Shown: positions 18,491 through 30,213, counted from the first letter of the stretch. The stretch is 64,000 nucleotides of DNA from Nitrospirota bacterium (GCA_030682135.1 JAUXQT010000043.1:41473-105472), one strand, 5' to 3'. Program-made: numbers and translations. The notes: generated from the sequence alone by a model not told the origin.

Positions 18491-19606
18491 CTAAAAAAAA
18501 CTTAATCGGCGGCGCTTGACGTTCAAGAGCAAGCCGAGCGATGCCATCGTCATAATCGTCGCGCTCCCGCCGTAACTCATGAGCGGAAGGGGAATGCCCA
18601 CAATGGGAAACATCCCCGCCGTCATTCCAATATTGACCACCACGCAAAAGCACAACATGCAGATGATCCCGACCGCCAGCAACGCCCCGAGCTGATCCCT
18701 TGCGCGCGCGACAATTTCCAACGACAGCCAGATCAACGTCACAAACAAGATCAAGAGCGCCAACACTCCGAGAAATCCCCATTCCTCGGCAAACACAGAA
18801 AAGACAAAGTCCGTGTGCCCCTCGGGCAAAAACTTCAATTGGCTTTGGGTTCCTCCATAGAGACCCTTCCCTGTCAGCTCTCCTGCGCCAATGGCAATTC
18901 GCGATTGCAATGCATGGTATCCCTTGCCTCCAGGATCGTAGGCCGGATCGACAAAGGCCATAATGCGCTGCCGCTGATAATCATGCAATGACCCCCACAT
19001 CATCTCCCAGGCAAAGGGAAATAACATCAGTGAAAACAGGAGGATCACACCCAATGCCTTCGACCGCATCCCCACCATCAACAACATCGCGGCATAAACC
19101 GCCAAGAAGCTCAATCCGCTCCCAAGGTCCGGCTGCTTCAGGATCAGGAGCAGCCCCGGCAAGACCAATAACCCCGGGAGCACCACTCGCTGAAGCCAAC
19201 CAACCCGTGGCGCTTTTGAATAGTAATGCGCCAAGGTCACAATGAGCACCAGCTTCGCGAACTCCGATGGCTGGAACGCGAAGGGCCCCATCGGGATCCA
19301 CCGTTGCGCACCCCGGCTGCTTTTCCCCTCAAACAGCACGACCGCCAGCAGAATGAGGATGATGGCATAGGCAGGATACGCTAACCGGGCGATTCGATGA
19401 TAGTCCGAGAGCCACATCACCAGAAATGCGACCGTGCCGAGCAGGATCCACACGATCTGTTTGGCATAAAACGGGAACGCCACGCCTTGGTCGTGCGTCA
19501 CACTATAAATCGACAGGACGCCGACTCCCAGGATGACAAAGATCAGCCCGATAAAACGGAAGTCGAAATTGTCGAAGCCCCGGCTATTGATCACCCGATC
19601 GATCAT
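18491..19606 (-). CDS. rodA: Rod shape-determining protein RodA (SEDS family)
   Basis: FQPSEFAKL, LKQPDLGSGL, PEGHTDFVFSVFAEEWGF, PLPLMSYGGSA. Confidence 0.97.
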   Translation of the reverse strand: MIDRVINSRGFDNFDFRFIGLIFVILGVGVLSIYSVTHDQGVAFPFYAKQIVWILLGTVAFLVMWLSDYHRIARLAYPAYAIILILLAVVLFEGKSSRGAQRWIPMGPFAFQPSEFAKLVLIVTLAHYYSKAPRVGWLQRVVLPGLLVLPGLLLILKQPDLGSGLSFLAVYAAMLLMVGMRSKALGVILLFSLMLFPFAWEMMWGSLHDYQRQRIMAFVDPAYDPGGKGYHALQSRIAIGAGELTGKGLYGGTQSQLKFLPEGHTDFVFSVFAEEWGFLGVLALLILFVTLIWLSLEIVARARDQLGALLAVGIICMLCFCVVVNIGMTAGMFPIVGIPLPLMSYGGSATIMTMASLGLLLNVKRRRLSFF

Positions 19607-21483
19607 CTCGTGTCCTGTCCTCCGGCATCCGCTTCCCGCGCCACGGTACCATCCGGCACAGCGGCAGGAGCGGGGAGATTCAATTTCACATAGGTCTCGA
19701 TCAGCACTTTGGCGAGAGGGGCCGAGGCGGACCCTCCGTGGCCCATATGTTCACCCAGCACCGCAACGGCAATCGTAGGCGCGTCGACCGGGGCGAAGGC
19801 CACAAACCAGGCATGATCGCGAAACTTCTTGGGAATATCTTTTTCCGCCTTTTTATCTTTTCCCAACGCCGTCGTCTGCGCCGTACCGGTCTTTCCGGCA
19901 ATGGTCACCAACGCCGACTTCGCCCGCGTGGCTGTGCCCTCTGTCACCACCCCGGCCAAGGCCTCTTTGATCAATGGCAGAATTTCAGGCCTCAGCTTCA
20001 AGGTACGCTTGGGGACCGCAGGTCTTTCTTCAAGCGCTCCGGTCGCCCGATCCATCACGGCCCTGACCAATCGCGGACGAAAGGTCACGCCGTCGTTTGC
20101 AACTGTACCGATCAAACTCGCCATCTGGAGGGGGGTCACGTTGACATAACCCTGCCCAATCGATGCCGAGATCGTTTCGCCCGGCAACCAGGGCTCATTC
20201 TTGGCTTTCTGCTTCCAAGCCGAAGACGGGACGATTCCAATCCGTTCTGACGGCAGCTCGATCCCCGTCTCCTCCCCCAACCCGAACATATGGGCGAAGG
20301 AAGCCATCGTCTCAATCCCCATCCGCTGGCCAACCGTGTAGAAATACACATCGCACGATTGTATGAGTGCGCGCCGGAGGTCGACCGAGCCATGCCCGCC
20401 GGCCTTCCAATCGTGATAGAGCCGCCGGCCGAACTGATACCCTCCATTACAATGAATCGTCGTCGACGGCGTGACCGTATTGGACTCTAACGCTGCCGCA
20501 GCCATCATCACTTTGAAGACCGAACCAGGCGGGTACTGGCCCTGCGAGGCGCGATTGTTTAATGGGCGCCCTTCATTTTGCACGATCTCAGCCCATTGTT
20601 TCGGCGTGAGTTCCCGCGAAAGGACATTCGGATCGAAACCGGGACGGCTCGCCATGGCCAACACATCACCCGTCCTGGGGTCAAGCGCGACAATCGCACC
20701 CGACTCCTCCCCCAAGAGGTTTTCCGCCACTTTTTGCAGCCGCACATCGATCGTGAGATATAAGTTATCCCCGGCATGAGCCTGCTCCACAACCACGGTT
20801 CGTTTCTCGTGGCCTAACGCATCGACTTCAATACTTTTCTGCCCGGCCTGCCCGCGCACGAGCCGGTCGAAAAATTTCTCCACGCCATATTGGCCGACAA
20901 TGCTGCCCTGGTGCAGGTCGGCAAACTCTGGTTTCTCTAACTGCTCGGGCGAGACTTCCCCAACGTACCCCAACAGATGCGAGGCCGTGACGCCACCGGG
21001 GTAGTTCCGCTGCGATTCGACTTGCACCATCACGCCGGGCAAGTCCAGACGGTGCGACTCGATCAACGTCGCTTCTCGAAGCGAGAGGCGGTCCTTCACC
21101 TTGCGCGGCAGTTGTTTACTGCCGCGAGCCATCAGCTTCTTCCTCACGAGGGCCTCGTCCAGGCCCAAGAGATTGGTCAATTGTTCGATGAGAAGCTCGC
21201 GATTCTTGACGTCTTCGAGCGAGACATAGAGGGTAAAACTGGGAACATTGTTCGCCAGCAACACTCCGTTGCGATCGTAGATCAGGCCGCGAGCCGGCTC
21301 CATGATGACGGAACGTGTACGGTTGTTCTCGGAGAGATCGCGGTAGTAGGGGCCTTCACGAATCTGCAAATGCCAGAGCCGTAACGCCAATAAGGCCACG
21401 ACGAGCAACAACCCCACCCGCAGAATGATCAGCCGGCGTTGGAGCTCACCAAGTTCAGAATCGTGCAGACCAGCTGTTGCCAT
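19603..21483 (-). CDS. mrdA: Penicillin-binding protein 2
   Basis: YPPGSVFKVMMA, SCDVYFYTVGQRMG, GKTGTAQ; adjacent to rodA. Confidence 0.97.
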   Translation of the reverse strand: MATAGLHDSELGELQRRLIILRVGLLLVVALLALRLWHLQIREGPYYRDLSENNRTRSVIMEPARGLIYDRNGVLLANNVPSFTLYVSLEDVKNRELLIEQLTNLLGLDEALVRKKLMARGSKQLPRKVKDRLSLREATLIESHRLDLPGVMVQVESQRNYPGGVTASHLLGYVGEVSPEQLEKPEFADLHQGSIVGQYGVEKFFDRLVRGQAGQKSIEVDALGHEKRTVVVEQAHAGDNLYLTIDVRLQKVAENLLGEESGAIVALDPRTGDVLAMASRPGFDPNVLSRELTPKQWAEIVQNEGRPLNNRASQGQYPPGSVFKVMMAAAALESNTVTPSTTIHCNGGYQFGRRLYHDWKAGGHGSVDLRRALIQSCDVYFYTVGQRMGIETMASFAHMFGLGEETGIELPSERIGIVPSSAWKQKAKNEPWLPGETISASIGQGYVNVTPLQMASLIGTVANDGVTFRPRLVRAVMDRATGALEERPAVPKRTLKLRPEILPLIKEALAGVVTEGTATRAKSALVTIAGKTGTAQTTALGKDKKAEKDIPKKFRDHAWFVAFAPVDAPTIAVAVLGEHMGHGGSASAPLAKVLIETYVKLNLPAPAAVPDGTVAREADAGGQDTR

Positions 21484-21525
21484 GACTCACAATCACTATA
21501 CCCGCACAACCATCAAAGAGACGGG

Positions 21526-22017
21526 CTATTCGGTCCTCAGGCGGGTCACATCAAACCGTTGGGAGAGCAGCCAATAAAGCCCCGCCCCAACCGCCCCGTC
21601 AAAACAAGCCTGCGGCAGGACGATCGATTCCACGCCCCCCCACATTTGAGACATGTCGATATTTTTGAAATTGGCTAAGGCCAGCAACCCACTCGCCACG
21701 GATACCAGCAGCAATCCCACACCCAACGAGATCGACGTCACCTGCGACACCTGCCGCCCCAAGAACCCGGCCAAGAGCCCAACGCCCCCGTACGTGAGAA
21801 GACTGAGCCAGAGTTCACCGGCCGAAAACAGGCTCAGAACCCATCCGATCGCGAGCCCCAGGAGAAGGCCTTCCATTTCTCCCGCAAAAAGCCCGATAAA
21901 CACGGCAGCCACAAGCCCCATGTCCGGCTTGATATTCCATACACTCACATGCGGCAACACCGTCGTTTGCAGAGGAACGAGCAGGAGGACCAACGCCAGA
22001 TAGAAAAGAAATTTCAT
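21526..22017 (-). CDS. mreD: Rod shape-determining protein MreD
   Basis: Multi-TM protein in mreBCD order. Confidence 0.92.
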   Translation of the reverse strand: MKFLFYLALVLLLVPLQTTVLPHVSVWNIKPDMGLVAAVFIGLFAGEMEGLLLGLAIGWVLSLFSAGELWLSLLTYGGVGLLAGFLGRQVSQVTSISLGVGLLLVSVASGLLALANFKNIDMSQMWGGVESIVLPQACFDGAVGAGLYWLLSQRFDVTRLRTE

Positions 22018-22895
22018 GGCGACGGCTTTCCGGGAAGGTCCATTCCTCCCATCACCTTCGTCGACTGTCCGTACGATGCCTGAATCACCAGCACTTCCTC
22101 GACCCGGCCGACATCGACTTCCGGCATGAGTTCAGCCGATTGAAACAATGCGCCTTCCTGCTTGTCGATATGTGTAATCGTGCCGAGTGCGAGGCCGCGC
22201 GGGAAACCTCCGACCAAGCCCGACGTCACAACCCGGTCACCGTCTCGAAGCGTCGAGAGCAACGGAATATATTTCAACTGGGCCAGCCCTTGCTGGGTTC
22301 CTTCTACAATACCTTCGTCTCTTGTCCGCTGAATAAGGCCGGCGATGGCGTTATTCGGATCCGTGACCAAGAGCACCACCGAGGTTGCCCCTGTCGTTTT
22401 CACCACACGCCCGACGACGCCGGCAGGCGTGATCACACCCATGTCCGGCTTGACTCCGTCGCTCTCACCCTTGTTGAGGATGATGGCACGATAGCGATTC
22501 GTGGCATCGCGCCCGATGACTTGCGCGGCCACCATGGCCGGAAGCGCTTGCTCCTTAAATTGCAGCAAGGCTGTCAATCGTTCAGTGGCGGCAGACGACT
22601 CGCGCAACTGGTTGTTTTGTCCGCGCAACAACTCTATGTCTTTCCGTAATTGTTGATTTTCCTCCCGGACCCCTTGCAATGCCAGATACTGCTGCCACCG
22701 ATCGGCGATGCCCGTATCGATCGATGCAACGGCCTCAAGCGGAACACGCACGACGTGTCCGACAGGCCCATCCAGATATTGCAAGAGTCCTTGGATTTGA
22801 CCGGGAAGCAGGAAAAGCGCCGCCACGAGCAGTGCGAAGCAGGCAAACGCCAGACGTCTGGCACCGGGGGAAAAACGAGAATTTACCATCCACAT
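22014..22895 (-). CDS. mreC: Rod shape-determining protein MreC
   Basis: TM plus coiled coil, VIGRDATNRYRAIILNKGESDGVKPDMGVITPAGVVGRV. Confidence 0.96.
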   Translation of the reverse strand: MWMVNSRFSPGARRLAFACFALLVAALFLLPGQIQGLLQYLDGPVGHVVRVPLEAVASIDTGIADRWQQYLALQGVREENQQLRKDIELLRGQNNQLRESSAATERLTALLQFKEQALPAMVAAQVIGRDATNRYRAIILNKGESDGVKPDMGVITPAGVVGRVVKTTGATSVVLLVTDPNNAIAGLIQRTRDEGIVEGTQQGLAQLKYIPLLSTLRDGDRVVTSGLVGGFPRGLALGTITHIDKQEGALFQSAELMPEVDVGRVEEVLVIQASYGQSTKVMGGMDLPGKPSP

Positions 22896-22916
22896 AAGGC
22901 CGTGAGGGATGGAACC

Positions 22917-23984
<1,068 letters not shown>

Positions 23985-24003
23985 TCAACCTCTAACTGCG
24001 CGC

Positions 24004-24462
24004 TCAGTCGGGCAACGCCAGTCGACCAGCATCTAACACCTGAGTGCCGGCTATCTCGTCACCAAGACGCCGCCCCTGTTCGTTCCCAATGATCAATATT
24101 CCTTCGAGCGCCATGATCGCGACCGATACAATCCATCCCACATAGGGGACGGCAAAAGCTAATTGCGCGACTGCAAAGGGCAAATTGCGAATAATGGATT
24201 CCCGAAACCCTGCGGACTCACGCCGGTCTGGAAGCACCGTCTGGAGACCGATCAACCGTTTACCGATACTGCGCCCGCCGGCAAATCCATCAGCAATCAG
24301 TATATACGCCAATCCTGCCAGAAAACCTACTGGCACGATCATTTGATCGGCTGCGGCCACGATAAATACGTCGATGAGCTTGGCAATACCTCGGTTCAGG
24401 ACCTGCGCCTTCGGATAGATCCCGGCACCGACTGAATGACCTCCGCGAACCTCCTCGGCCAA
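24004..24462 (-). CDS. RDD family membrane protein
   Basis: GIAKLIDVFIVAA...GRSIGKRLIGLQ...GRRLGDEIAGTQVL. Confidence 0.82.
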   Translation of the reverse strand: MAEEVRGGHSVGAGIYPKAQVLNRGIAKLIDVFIVAAADQMIVPVGFLAGLAYILIADGFAGGRSIGKRLIGLQTVLPDRRESAGFRESIIRNLPFAVAQLAFAVPYVGWIVSVAIMALEGILIIGNEQGRRLGDEIAGTQVLDAGRLALPD

Positions 24463-24684
24463 GTGCTCTCCTTACAATTAGTGGCAAAGTATAACAAATC
24501 ACATTACCTAGCACAAACAAAGACCACTCTCCCGCAGATCGACAGGATGAATGCGACACCTGGTATTTACGGACAGAGACCGCTGCTCAATCCTGAAATC
24601 TCAACGCTGGAAGCGCGGGCGTCCCTTGCCTTTACACAGATCCCTGAGTACAATCCGCTTGCACGAACTTTCTGAGGAATTGTC

Positions 24685-25383
24685 ATGATCAAATTGATGC
24701 GTGAAGCGTCCCATAGTTATCCCTGGCTCCTCAAGTCCATCATGGGGATTATCGCCCTCGCCTTCGTCATCACCATGGGCTGGTGGGGATTCGGCGAACA
24801 GTCCGGCGCCGTCGTGGCCTCAGTCGGAGACCTCACCGTATCCCGCGACGAGTTTCGACGGGCCTACGAAAATACCTACCGCTTCTACAAGGATAAAGTG
24901 CCTGGAGAGTTCAAGGACGAAACGATCAAGCAGTTTGTGGTGGATCAACTCGTCGATAATCGGACCTGGCTCATCGCGGCCAAAAACATGGGCCTCACCG
25001 TGTCGGAGGAGGATCTGCGCGAAGTCATCATGCAGATCCCCGACTTTCAAAAAAACGGCGCATTTGACCCGGAGATCTACCAACGGCTCCTGGCAGCGAA
25101 CCATCTGACGCCCGCAATATTTGAAGCCATGGAAGCGAAAGAAGTGCTGAGCAACAAAGCCAGGCTGGTTATCCGTGACGCCGTAGCCTTAACCCCAGCC
25201 GAACTTGCCGAGGCACAGGCCCTCACTGTGCGGCAAACGGAATCGGACCCGGCAAAGGCCGCCGCAGCCAAGGACCGTGCGTTACAGGATGTCCTTTTTC
25301 AAAAGCAGCAACGCGCGCTGCTGGCCTATACCGAATCGCTCAAAACGACACTGCCCATCACCATTCACCGCGAGCTGCTGTAA
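24685..25383 (+). CDS. SurA/PpiD N-terminal-like membrane-anchored protein lacking a PPIase domain
   Basis: N-terminal TM, VGDLTVSRDEFRRAYENTYRFYKDKV...LVDNRTWLIAAKNMGLTVSEEDLREVIMQIPDFQKNGAFDPEIYQRLL. Confidence 0.82.
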   Translation: MIKLMREASHSYPWLLKSIMGIIALAFVITMGWWGFGEQSGAVVASVGDLTVSRDEFRRAYENTYRFYKDKVPGEFKDETIKQFVVDQLVDNRTWLIAAKNMGLTVSEEDLREVIMQIPDFQKNGAFDPEIYQRLLAANHLTPAIFEAMEAKEVLSNKARLVIRDAVALTPAELAEAQALTVRQTESDPAKAAAAKDRALQDVLFQKQQRALLAYTESLKTTLPITIHRELL

Positions 25384-25471
25384 GAACCGGCGCGGGGCTT
25401 GGGGCAAGAGGCGAGAGGGTTCTCCCTCGGCACCTCTTCCCGTTAACCGCTCGCCCATCGCCCCTCACCGC

Positions 25472-26491
25472 CTACAAAATCAACATCGCATCGCCATAAC
25501 TGTAGAAGCGATACCGCTCGCGAACCGCCTCGGCATAGGCCTCTCGAAGAAATTCCGTCCCGGCCAACGCGGAAACCAGCATCAACAATGTGGTGCGCGG
25601 CAGGTGAAAATTTGTGAAGAGCGCGTCGATCACCTTGAATGAGAACCCTGGCGTCATGAAGATGTCCGTCTCGCCTCGATAGGGCCTGACCTGGCCGTCA
25701 GCACGAGCCGCCGTTTCGAGCGCACGTACCGCGGTAGTTCCGACTGCGACGATCCGTCCACCTGCCGCCCGCGCATGTTGGATGGCACGAACCGCCTCTG
25801 CCCCGACCTCGATCCATTCTGCACCCATCTGATGGTCTTCGATGTGATCGACCTTCACCGGCTTGAAGGTTCCGATACCGACATGGAGCGTGACGGTCGT
25901 GAGACCGATCCCGCGCTGTTGCAGCCGAACCAGCAACTCCGGCGTGAAATGGAGCCCGGCGGTCGGGGCGGCAATGGCGCCCTCATGCTGCGCGAACAGG
26001 GTCTGATACCATTCCCGGTCCTGATCGGTCGGGGCCCGCTTCAAATAGGGCGGAAGCGGCATTCGGCCATGTTCCCGTAACCACTCAACGAACGGAACCG
26101 GACTCTCCACCCGCACGGTCGTTCTCGTCTGACCACGCTCAATCACCACTGCGGACGCGGCAGAATCCATCTCAATAATCTGCCCTGGACGAAACGTTCC
26201 CTTGATCAATACTTCCCATGTCGCAGCCCCAAGGTCTTTGACAAAAAGAATCTCCACCTCCGCACCGGAAGGACGCTTCCGTCCAACCACGCGCGCGGCC
26301 AACACTTTCGTATTGTTGACCACAAGGAGATCCCCTGGCTGAAGCAGCTCGGGCAAGTCGTCAACGCGTCGATGGGCAAGCGAGTGTGTGTGCGGCTGCA
26401 GGACGAGCAGCTTCGCGTGATCGCGTGGAAGAACCGGGTGCGTCGCAATCAACGAGGGGTCGAACGGAAAATCGAACTCGGAGAGCTGCAT
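25472..26491 (-). CDS. queA: S-adenosylmethionine:tRNA ribosyltransferase-isomerase
   Basis: FDPSLIATHPVLPRDHAKLL, TAGLHFTPELL, LHVGIGTFKPV, TNFHLPRTTLLMLVSA. Confidence 0.98.
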   Translation of the reverse strand: MQLSEFDFPFDPSLIATHPVLPRDHAKLLVLQPHTHSLAHRRVDDLPELLQPGDLLVVNNTKVLAARVVGRKRPSGAEVEILFVKDLGAATWEVLIKGTFRPGQIIEMDSAASAVVIERGQTRTTVRVESPVPFVEWLREHGRMPLPPYLKRAPTDQDREWYQTLFAQHEGAIAAPTAGLHFTPELLVRLQQRGIGLTTVTLHVGIGTFKPVKVDHIEDHQMGAEWIEVGAEAVRAIQHARAAGGRIVAVGTTAVRALETAARADGQVRPYRGETDIFMTPGFSFKVIDALFTNFHLPRTTLLMLVSALAGTEFLREAYAEAVRERYRFYSYGDAMLIL

Positions 26492-27720
26492 CAGGAAGAC
26501 GGTGGGGTCGGAGGTTTAGTCAACGTCATATTCTGCAATTCCGTACCAGGGTAGTAATACCGAAGAATCGTCGAGAAGGGATACCCCAGCTCAGCCAGTT
26601 CTTTTGCGCCCCACTGACACATGCCCACGGCGTGCCCTGCACCAAATCCCGACAGCACCACCTCTCGCCCGATCGATTCGATGGCAAACTGCGTACTTGG
26701 GATAATGGTATAGCCGACCGCTTTTCGGAGCTCTTCGCCTCGAAGAATGAGCTCCCCCCCGGAGTGCAGGATGCGCAGCTTCGCGACTCGCCCTCCGCGA
26801 CTGAACGAAAGCGGAGTCATCGTCGCAATCGTTCCCACGGAAAATCCCTGCTGCCGCAAGTTCTGTTCGAGGGTATCGACTTTGAAGGAGGATTTCCATT
26901 GATAGTAGGGCGATGCAAGGTCAAAGGGACATTCTACGCCCTTCAGATAGGGATACTCTTTGGACCACACATTCATGGCATCTTCTGTCAGTCCGGCCGC
27001 CGTCGATGAGAACGCAGCATAGATCGGCGCATCCTCATAGGTGACAACAAGCCCGCGAGTATCTTCGACCGCGCGAAGAATCCCGGCATCAACCCCTTGC
27101 TTGCCCCGATAGACTTGATCTTGCACCGTCGCCGCCACGTCATAGTCGCGTGCCGCGCTCAACATCTGTTGATAGAGCGCATAGGTTCGAGCCGCGACCG
27201 CCTGGGCCTTTAACATTTCGGGATGCCAGGCCGAACTGACCTCTGCTGGCACGACCCCTTTCACGTATTCTTCAAAATCGACCCGGTTGATAACGAGAAA
27301 CCCTTTCCCTTTCCGCACCAGGTGAACCAGGCCACTCACCGAGATCGCCACACCGGAATCGCCTGACGATACCGCCGCCCCGTGAGATTTCCTGGTAGGC
27401 CGCGGAAAAGTCAACGTGAGACCTTGCTCTCCACCCTGCAGCGTCAACCGCTCCGTCGGCACACGGACGCCGTTCAAGAGGAAGCCATGCTCCCCGACTT
27501 GAACGTGGACCGACGTGCGCAGCGTCTGGCTATGCCCTTTGGCATCCGTCACCCACAGGGGACGGTCTGCGCGGACATCGACCTGTGAGACATTCGCCGA
27601 CAACAGGACACGAATCGACTGCGCCGCCTCCGTGGCAGAGGACAGGCCAAGGAGACAGGCTCCGACCGCGAGAGCCTGGTACAGTGCACCCTTGAATGGC
27701 TTCACCGGCGAAGTATCCAT
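26491..27720 (-). CDS. SpoIID/LytB domain protein
   Basis: YVKGVVPAEVSSAWHPEMLKAQAVAARTYAL; GAGHAVGMCQWGAKELAELGYPFSTILRYYYPGTEL; start 27720. Confidence 0.93.
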   Translation of the reverse strand: MDTSPVKPFKGALYQALAVGACLLGLSSATEAAQSIRVLLSANVSQVDVRADRPLWVTDAKGHSQTLRTSVHVQVGEHGFLLNGVRVPTERLTLQGGEQGLTLTFPRPTRKSHGAAVSSGDSGVAISVSGLVHLVRKGKGFLVINRVDFEEYVKGVVPAEVSSAWHPEMLKAQAVAARTYALYQQMLSAARDYDVAATVQDQVYRGKQGVDAGILRAVEDTRGLVVTYEDAPIYAAFSSTAAGLTEDAMNVWSKEYPYLKGVECPFDLASPYYQWKSSFKVDTLEQNLRQQGFSVGTIATMTPLSFSRGGRVAKLRILHSGGELILRGEELRKAVGYTIIPSTQFAIESIGREVVLSGFGAGHAVGMCQWGAKELAELGYPFSTILRYYYPGTELQNMTLTKPPTPPSS

Positions 27721-27956
27721 GATACGAGAAAGAATACCAGACTCAGGAGGATGCTGAGGAGCAGACTGGTCGCGAGGGGAAACGAGAAGCTGACGTTGTC
27801 TCGCCGAATGGAGATGTCTCCGGGCAACTTCCCGAACCATCCCAGGAGACTCCCAGCTCCGGGAACACGATCTACGATCAACAGCACAAAACCGGCCAAT
27901 GCGATGCACAGCCCTACGATCACGAGGACTTTCCCGAGCCCCCCCCACTCAGCCAT
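27702..27956 (-). CDS. DUF2905 family small membrane protein
   Basis: GKVLVIVGLCIALAGFVLLIVDRVPGAGSLLGWFGKLPGDISIRRDNVSFSFPLATSLLLS. Confidence 0.88.
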   Translation of the reverse strand: MAEWGGLGKVLVIVGLCIALAGFVLLIVDRVPGAGSLLGWFGKLPGDISIRRDNVSFSFPLATSLLLSILLSLVFFLVSWILRR

Positions 27957-28972
27957 CAGCCTTTGGCCAAATGCTCAGCGATTTGCACCGCATTGAGAGC
28001 GGCCCCTTTGCGCAAATTATCCGCCACCACCCACAGATTGAGACCGTTCGAGATCGACTCATCTTCACGAACGCGGCCGACGTAGACCTCGTCCTTCCCC
28101 GCAACCTCCAACGGCATGGGGTAGATCTGATGGGCCGGATCGTCATACAGCAACACGCCCGGGGCCGTCGACAGAATGGCGCGGGCCTCGTTGACGGATA
28201 GTTTTTTTTCAGTCTCAATATTGATGGCTTCCGAATGCCCGACATACACCGGAACCCGCACCGTCGTCGCCGTCACCTGAATCGACTGATCGCCCATGAT
28301 CTTTCTCGTCTCATGGAGCATCTTCATCTCTTCTTTCGTATAGCCTGACGGAAGGAAGTCATCAATCTGCGGCAAGCAGTTGAAGGCGATCTGAAAAGGA
28401 TAGACCTTGGGACTCACCTCTTTGAAGCTCAACAGGTCTTGGCACTCCGTCATCAACTCGTCCATGGCGTCCTTCCCCGTGCCGGACACGGATTGAAAGG
28501 TCGTCACGACAATTCGTTTAATTCTGGCCCGATCATGGAGGGGTTTCAAGGCCACGACCATTTGAATCGTGGAACAGTTCGGGTTGGCAATAATGCCCTT
28601 ATGCCGTGGGATATCGTGCGGGTTCACCTCAGGCACCACCAGCGGCACCTCAAGGGTCATTCGCCAGGCTGCGCTGTTATCGATCACGACCGCACCGGCC
28701 TTCACCGCGATCGGCGCGAACTCCCGGCTGAGCTCCGCCCCGGCAGAAAAGAGCGCAATGTCCACGCCGGCAAACGAATCCTTCGTCAAGACTTCAATCG
28801 GGATCTCGTTCCCTTGGAATGTCACCGTGCCGCCGGCAGAACGAGCCGATGCCAGAGGGACCAGCCGTGAGACGGGAAACTCCCGCTCCTCCAGTACCTC
28901 GATCATTTCAGTCCCGACTGCCCCGGTCGCACCGACAATCGCCACCACATACCCTGATTTCTTCTTGTTCAT
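27956..28972 (-). CDS. asd: Aspartate-semialdehyde dehydrogenase
   Basis: VGATGAVGTEMIEVLEERE, IIANPNCSTIQMVVALKPLHD, VSGTGKDAMDEL. Confidence 0.98.
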   Translation of the reverse strand: MNKKKSGYVVAIVGATGAVGTEMIEVLEEREFPVSRLVPLASARSAGGTVTFQGNEIPIEVLTKDSFAGVDIALFSAGAELSREFAPIAVKAGAVVIDNSAAWRMTLEVPLVVPEVNPHDIPRHKGIIANPNCSTIQMVVALKPLHDRARIKRIVVTTFQSVSGTGKDAMDELMTECQDLLSFKEVSPKVYPFQIAFNCLPQIDDFLPSGYTKEEMKMLHETRKIMGDQSIQVTATTVRVPVYVGHSEAINIETEKKLSVNEARAILSTAPGVLLYDDPAHQIYPMPLEVAGKDEVYVGRVREDESISNGLNLWVVADNLRKGAALNAVQIAEHLAKG

Positions 28973-28990
28973 TCTGAGCCTCGATCCTGC

Positions 28991-30196
28991 CTACAGCGCG
29001 ATCTCGCGAATACGATGATTGAACGTATCGGCCACGAGCAGATACCCCGCACGAGCCATCACAATTCCAAACGGGTAACTCAGACTGGCGTCGAGAGCCG
29101 CGCAATCGTCGCCCCCATAGTTTGCCACACCAACACCGGCAATGCGCGTAATACGTCCGGTCGCGCGATCCCATCGGCGGACCAGATGGTTGTCCGAATC
29201 GGTAAAAAATAGGTTCCCCGCTTCGTCCAACACGATTCCGGATGGCCGTGACAGACTGCGGCTGGGCGGCTCATCCGGCCCTTGATACTTATACTCTCCA
29301 CCGTCACCCGCCACGGTGCTGATGAGGCCAGTGCCGAGATCGACGGCTCGAATCCTTCCACTAAAGCTATCGGCGATGACTAACGTGCCTTCTGCCGTCA
29401 GCGCCAACCCGCCGGGACCGGCCAGACCGGTATCGGTGGCAGCCATGCCGTCACCATTGTATGCAGCCGTTCCTGTCCCTGCGACCGTACGAATCACTCC
29501 GGTCGCGAGGTCTATCGCCCGCACGCGATTATTATTCTGATCGGCAATGTAGAGGTGGCCTGCATCACTCATGGCCAAGGCAACCGGTTCATTCAAACCA
29601 GCCTCTACGGCTAATCCCCCGTCTCCGGAATATCGAGGCTGCCCAAGGCCTGCGACCGTCGTAATCACACCCGTCACCGCATCCACACGCCGCACCCGAT
29701 GGTTCAGCGTATCGGCAATATAGAGATGCCCCTCCCGATCGACCACCACCGCTGTCGGAAAATTCAACAAGGCCTGATCGGCTGGGCCACCGTCTCCGCT
29801 AAAACGTTTTGCCGGCGCCGTGCCGGCTACGACGTACCGAACGGTCCCGCTTAAGTCAGTCTGTTGCGTGAACGCATGCGAATGGACGGCGTCGCTTTCG
29901 GCAAAGGGATCGTCACTCGAGCCTTCCGCTATTGGAGGGGGCGGAACTGGCGCAGCCTCCGGTCCAACGCCCTGGATACGTCCCGCAACCGTCCTGATGC
30001 AGCCGGTCTTTCGGTCGATCCTCCGAATGACATGGTTCTCAGAGTCGGCAATGAACAAGTTCCCCTCTCCATCGAGAGTCAGACTCTTGGGTTCATTGAG
30101 GCAGGCAGCGAGGGCCGAGGCTCCGTCACCGGACCAGCCAGGCTCTCCGGTGCCGGCGAGGGTTCGAATCAATCCAACGTTGAGATGTACAGTCAT
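28991..30196 (-). CDS. NHL-repeat protein
   Basis: Repeated units of the type LxIADxxNHRVRRVDxxTGVITTVAGxGxxxYxGDGxxAxxAxLxxP. Confidence 0.9.
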   Translation of the reverse strand: MTVHLNVGLIRTLAGTGEPGWSGDGASALAACLNEPKSLTLDGEGNLFIADSENHVIRRIDRKTGCIRTVAGRIQGVGPEAAPVPPPPIAEGSSDDPFAESDAVHSHAFTQQTDLSGTVRYVVAGTAPAKRFSGDGGPADQALLNFPTAVVVDREGHLYIADTLNHRVRRVDAVTGVITTVAGLGQPRYSGDGGLAVEAGLNEPVALAMSDAGHLYIADQNNNRVRAIDLATGVIRTVAGTGTAAYNGDGMAATDTGLAGPGGLALTAEGTLVIADSFSGRIRAVDLGTGLISTVAGDGGEYKYQGPDEPPSRSLSRPSGIVLDEAGNLFFTDSDNHLVRRWDRATGRITRIAGVGVANYGGDDCAALDASLSYPFGIVMARAGYLLVADTFNHRIREIAL

Positions 30197-30213
30197 CGAG
30201 TCTACAAGCCTGG

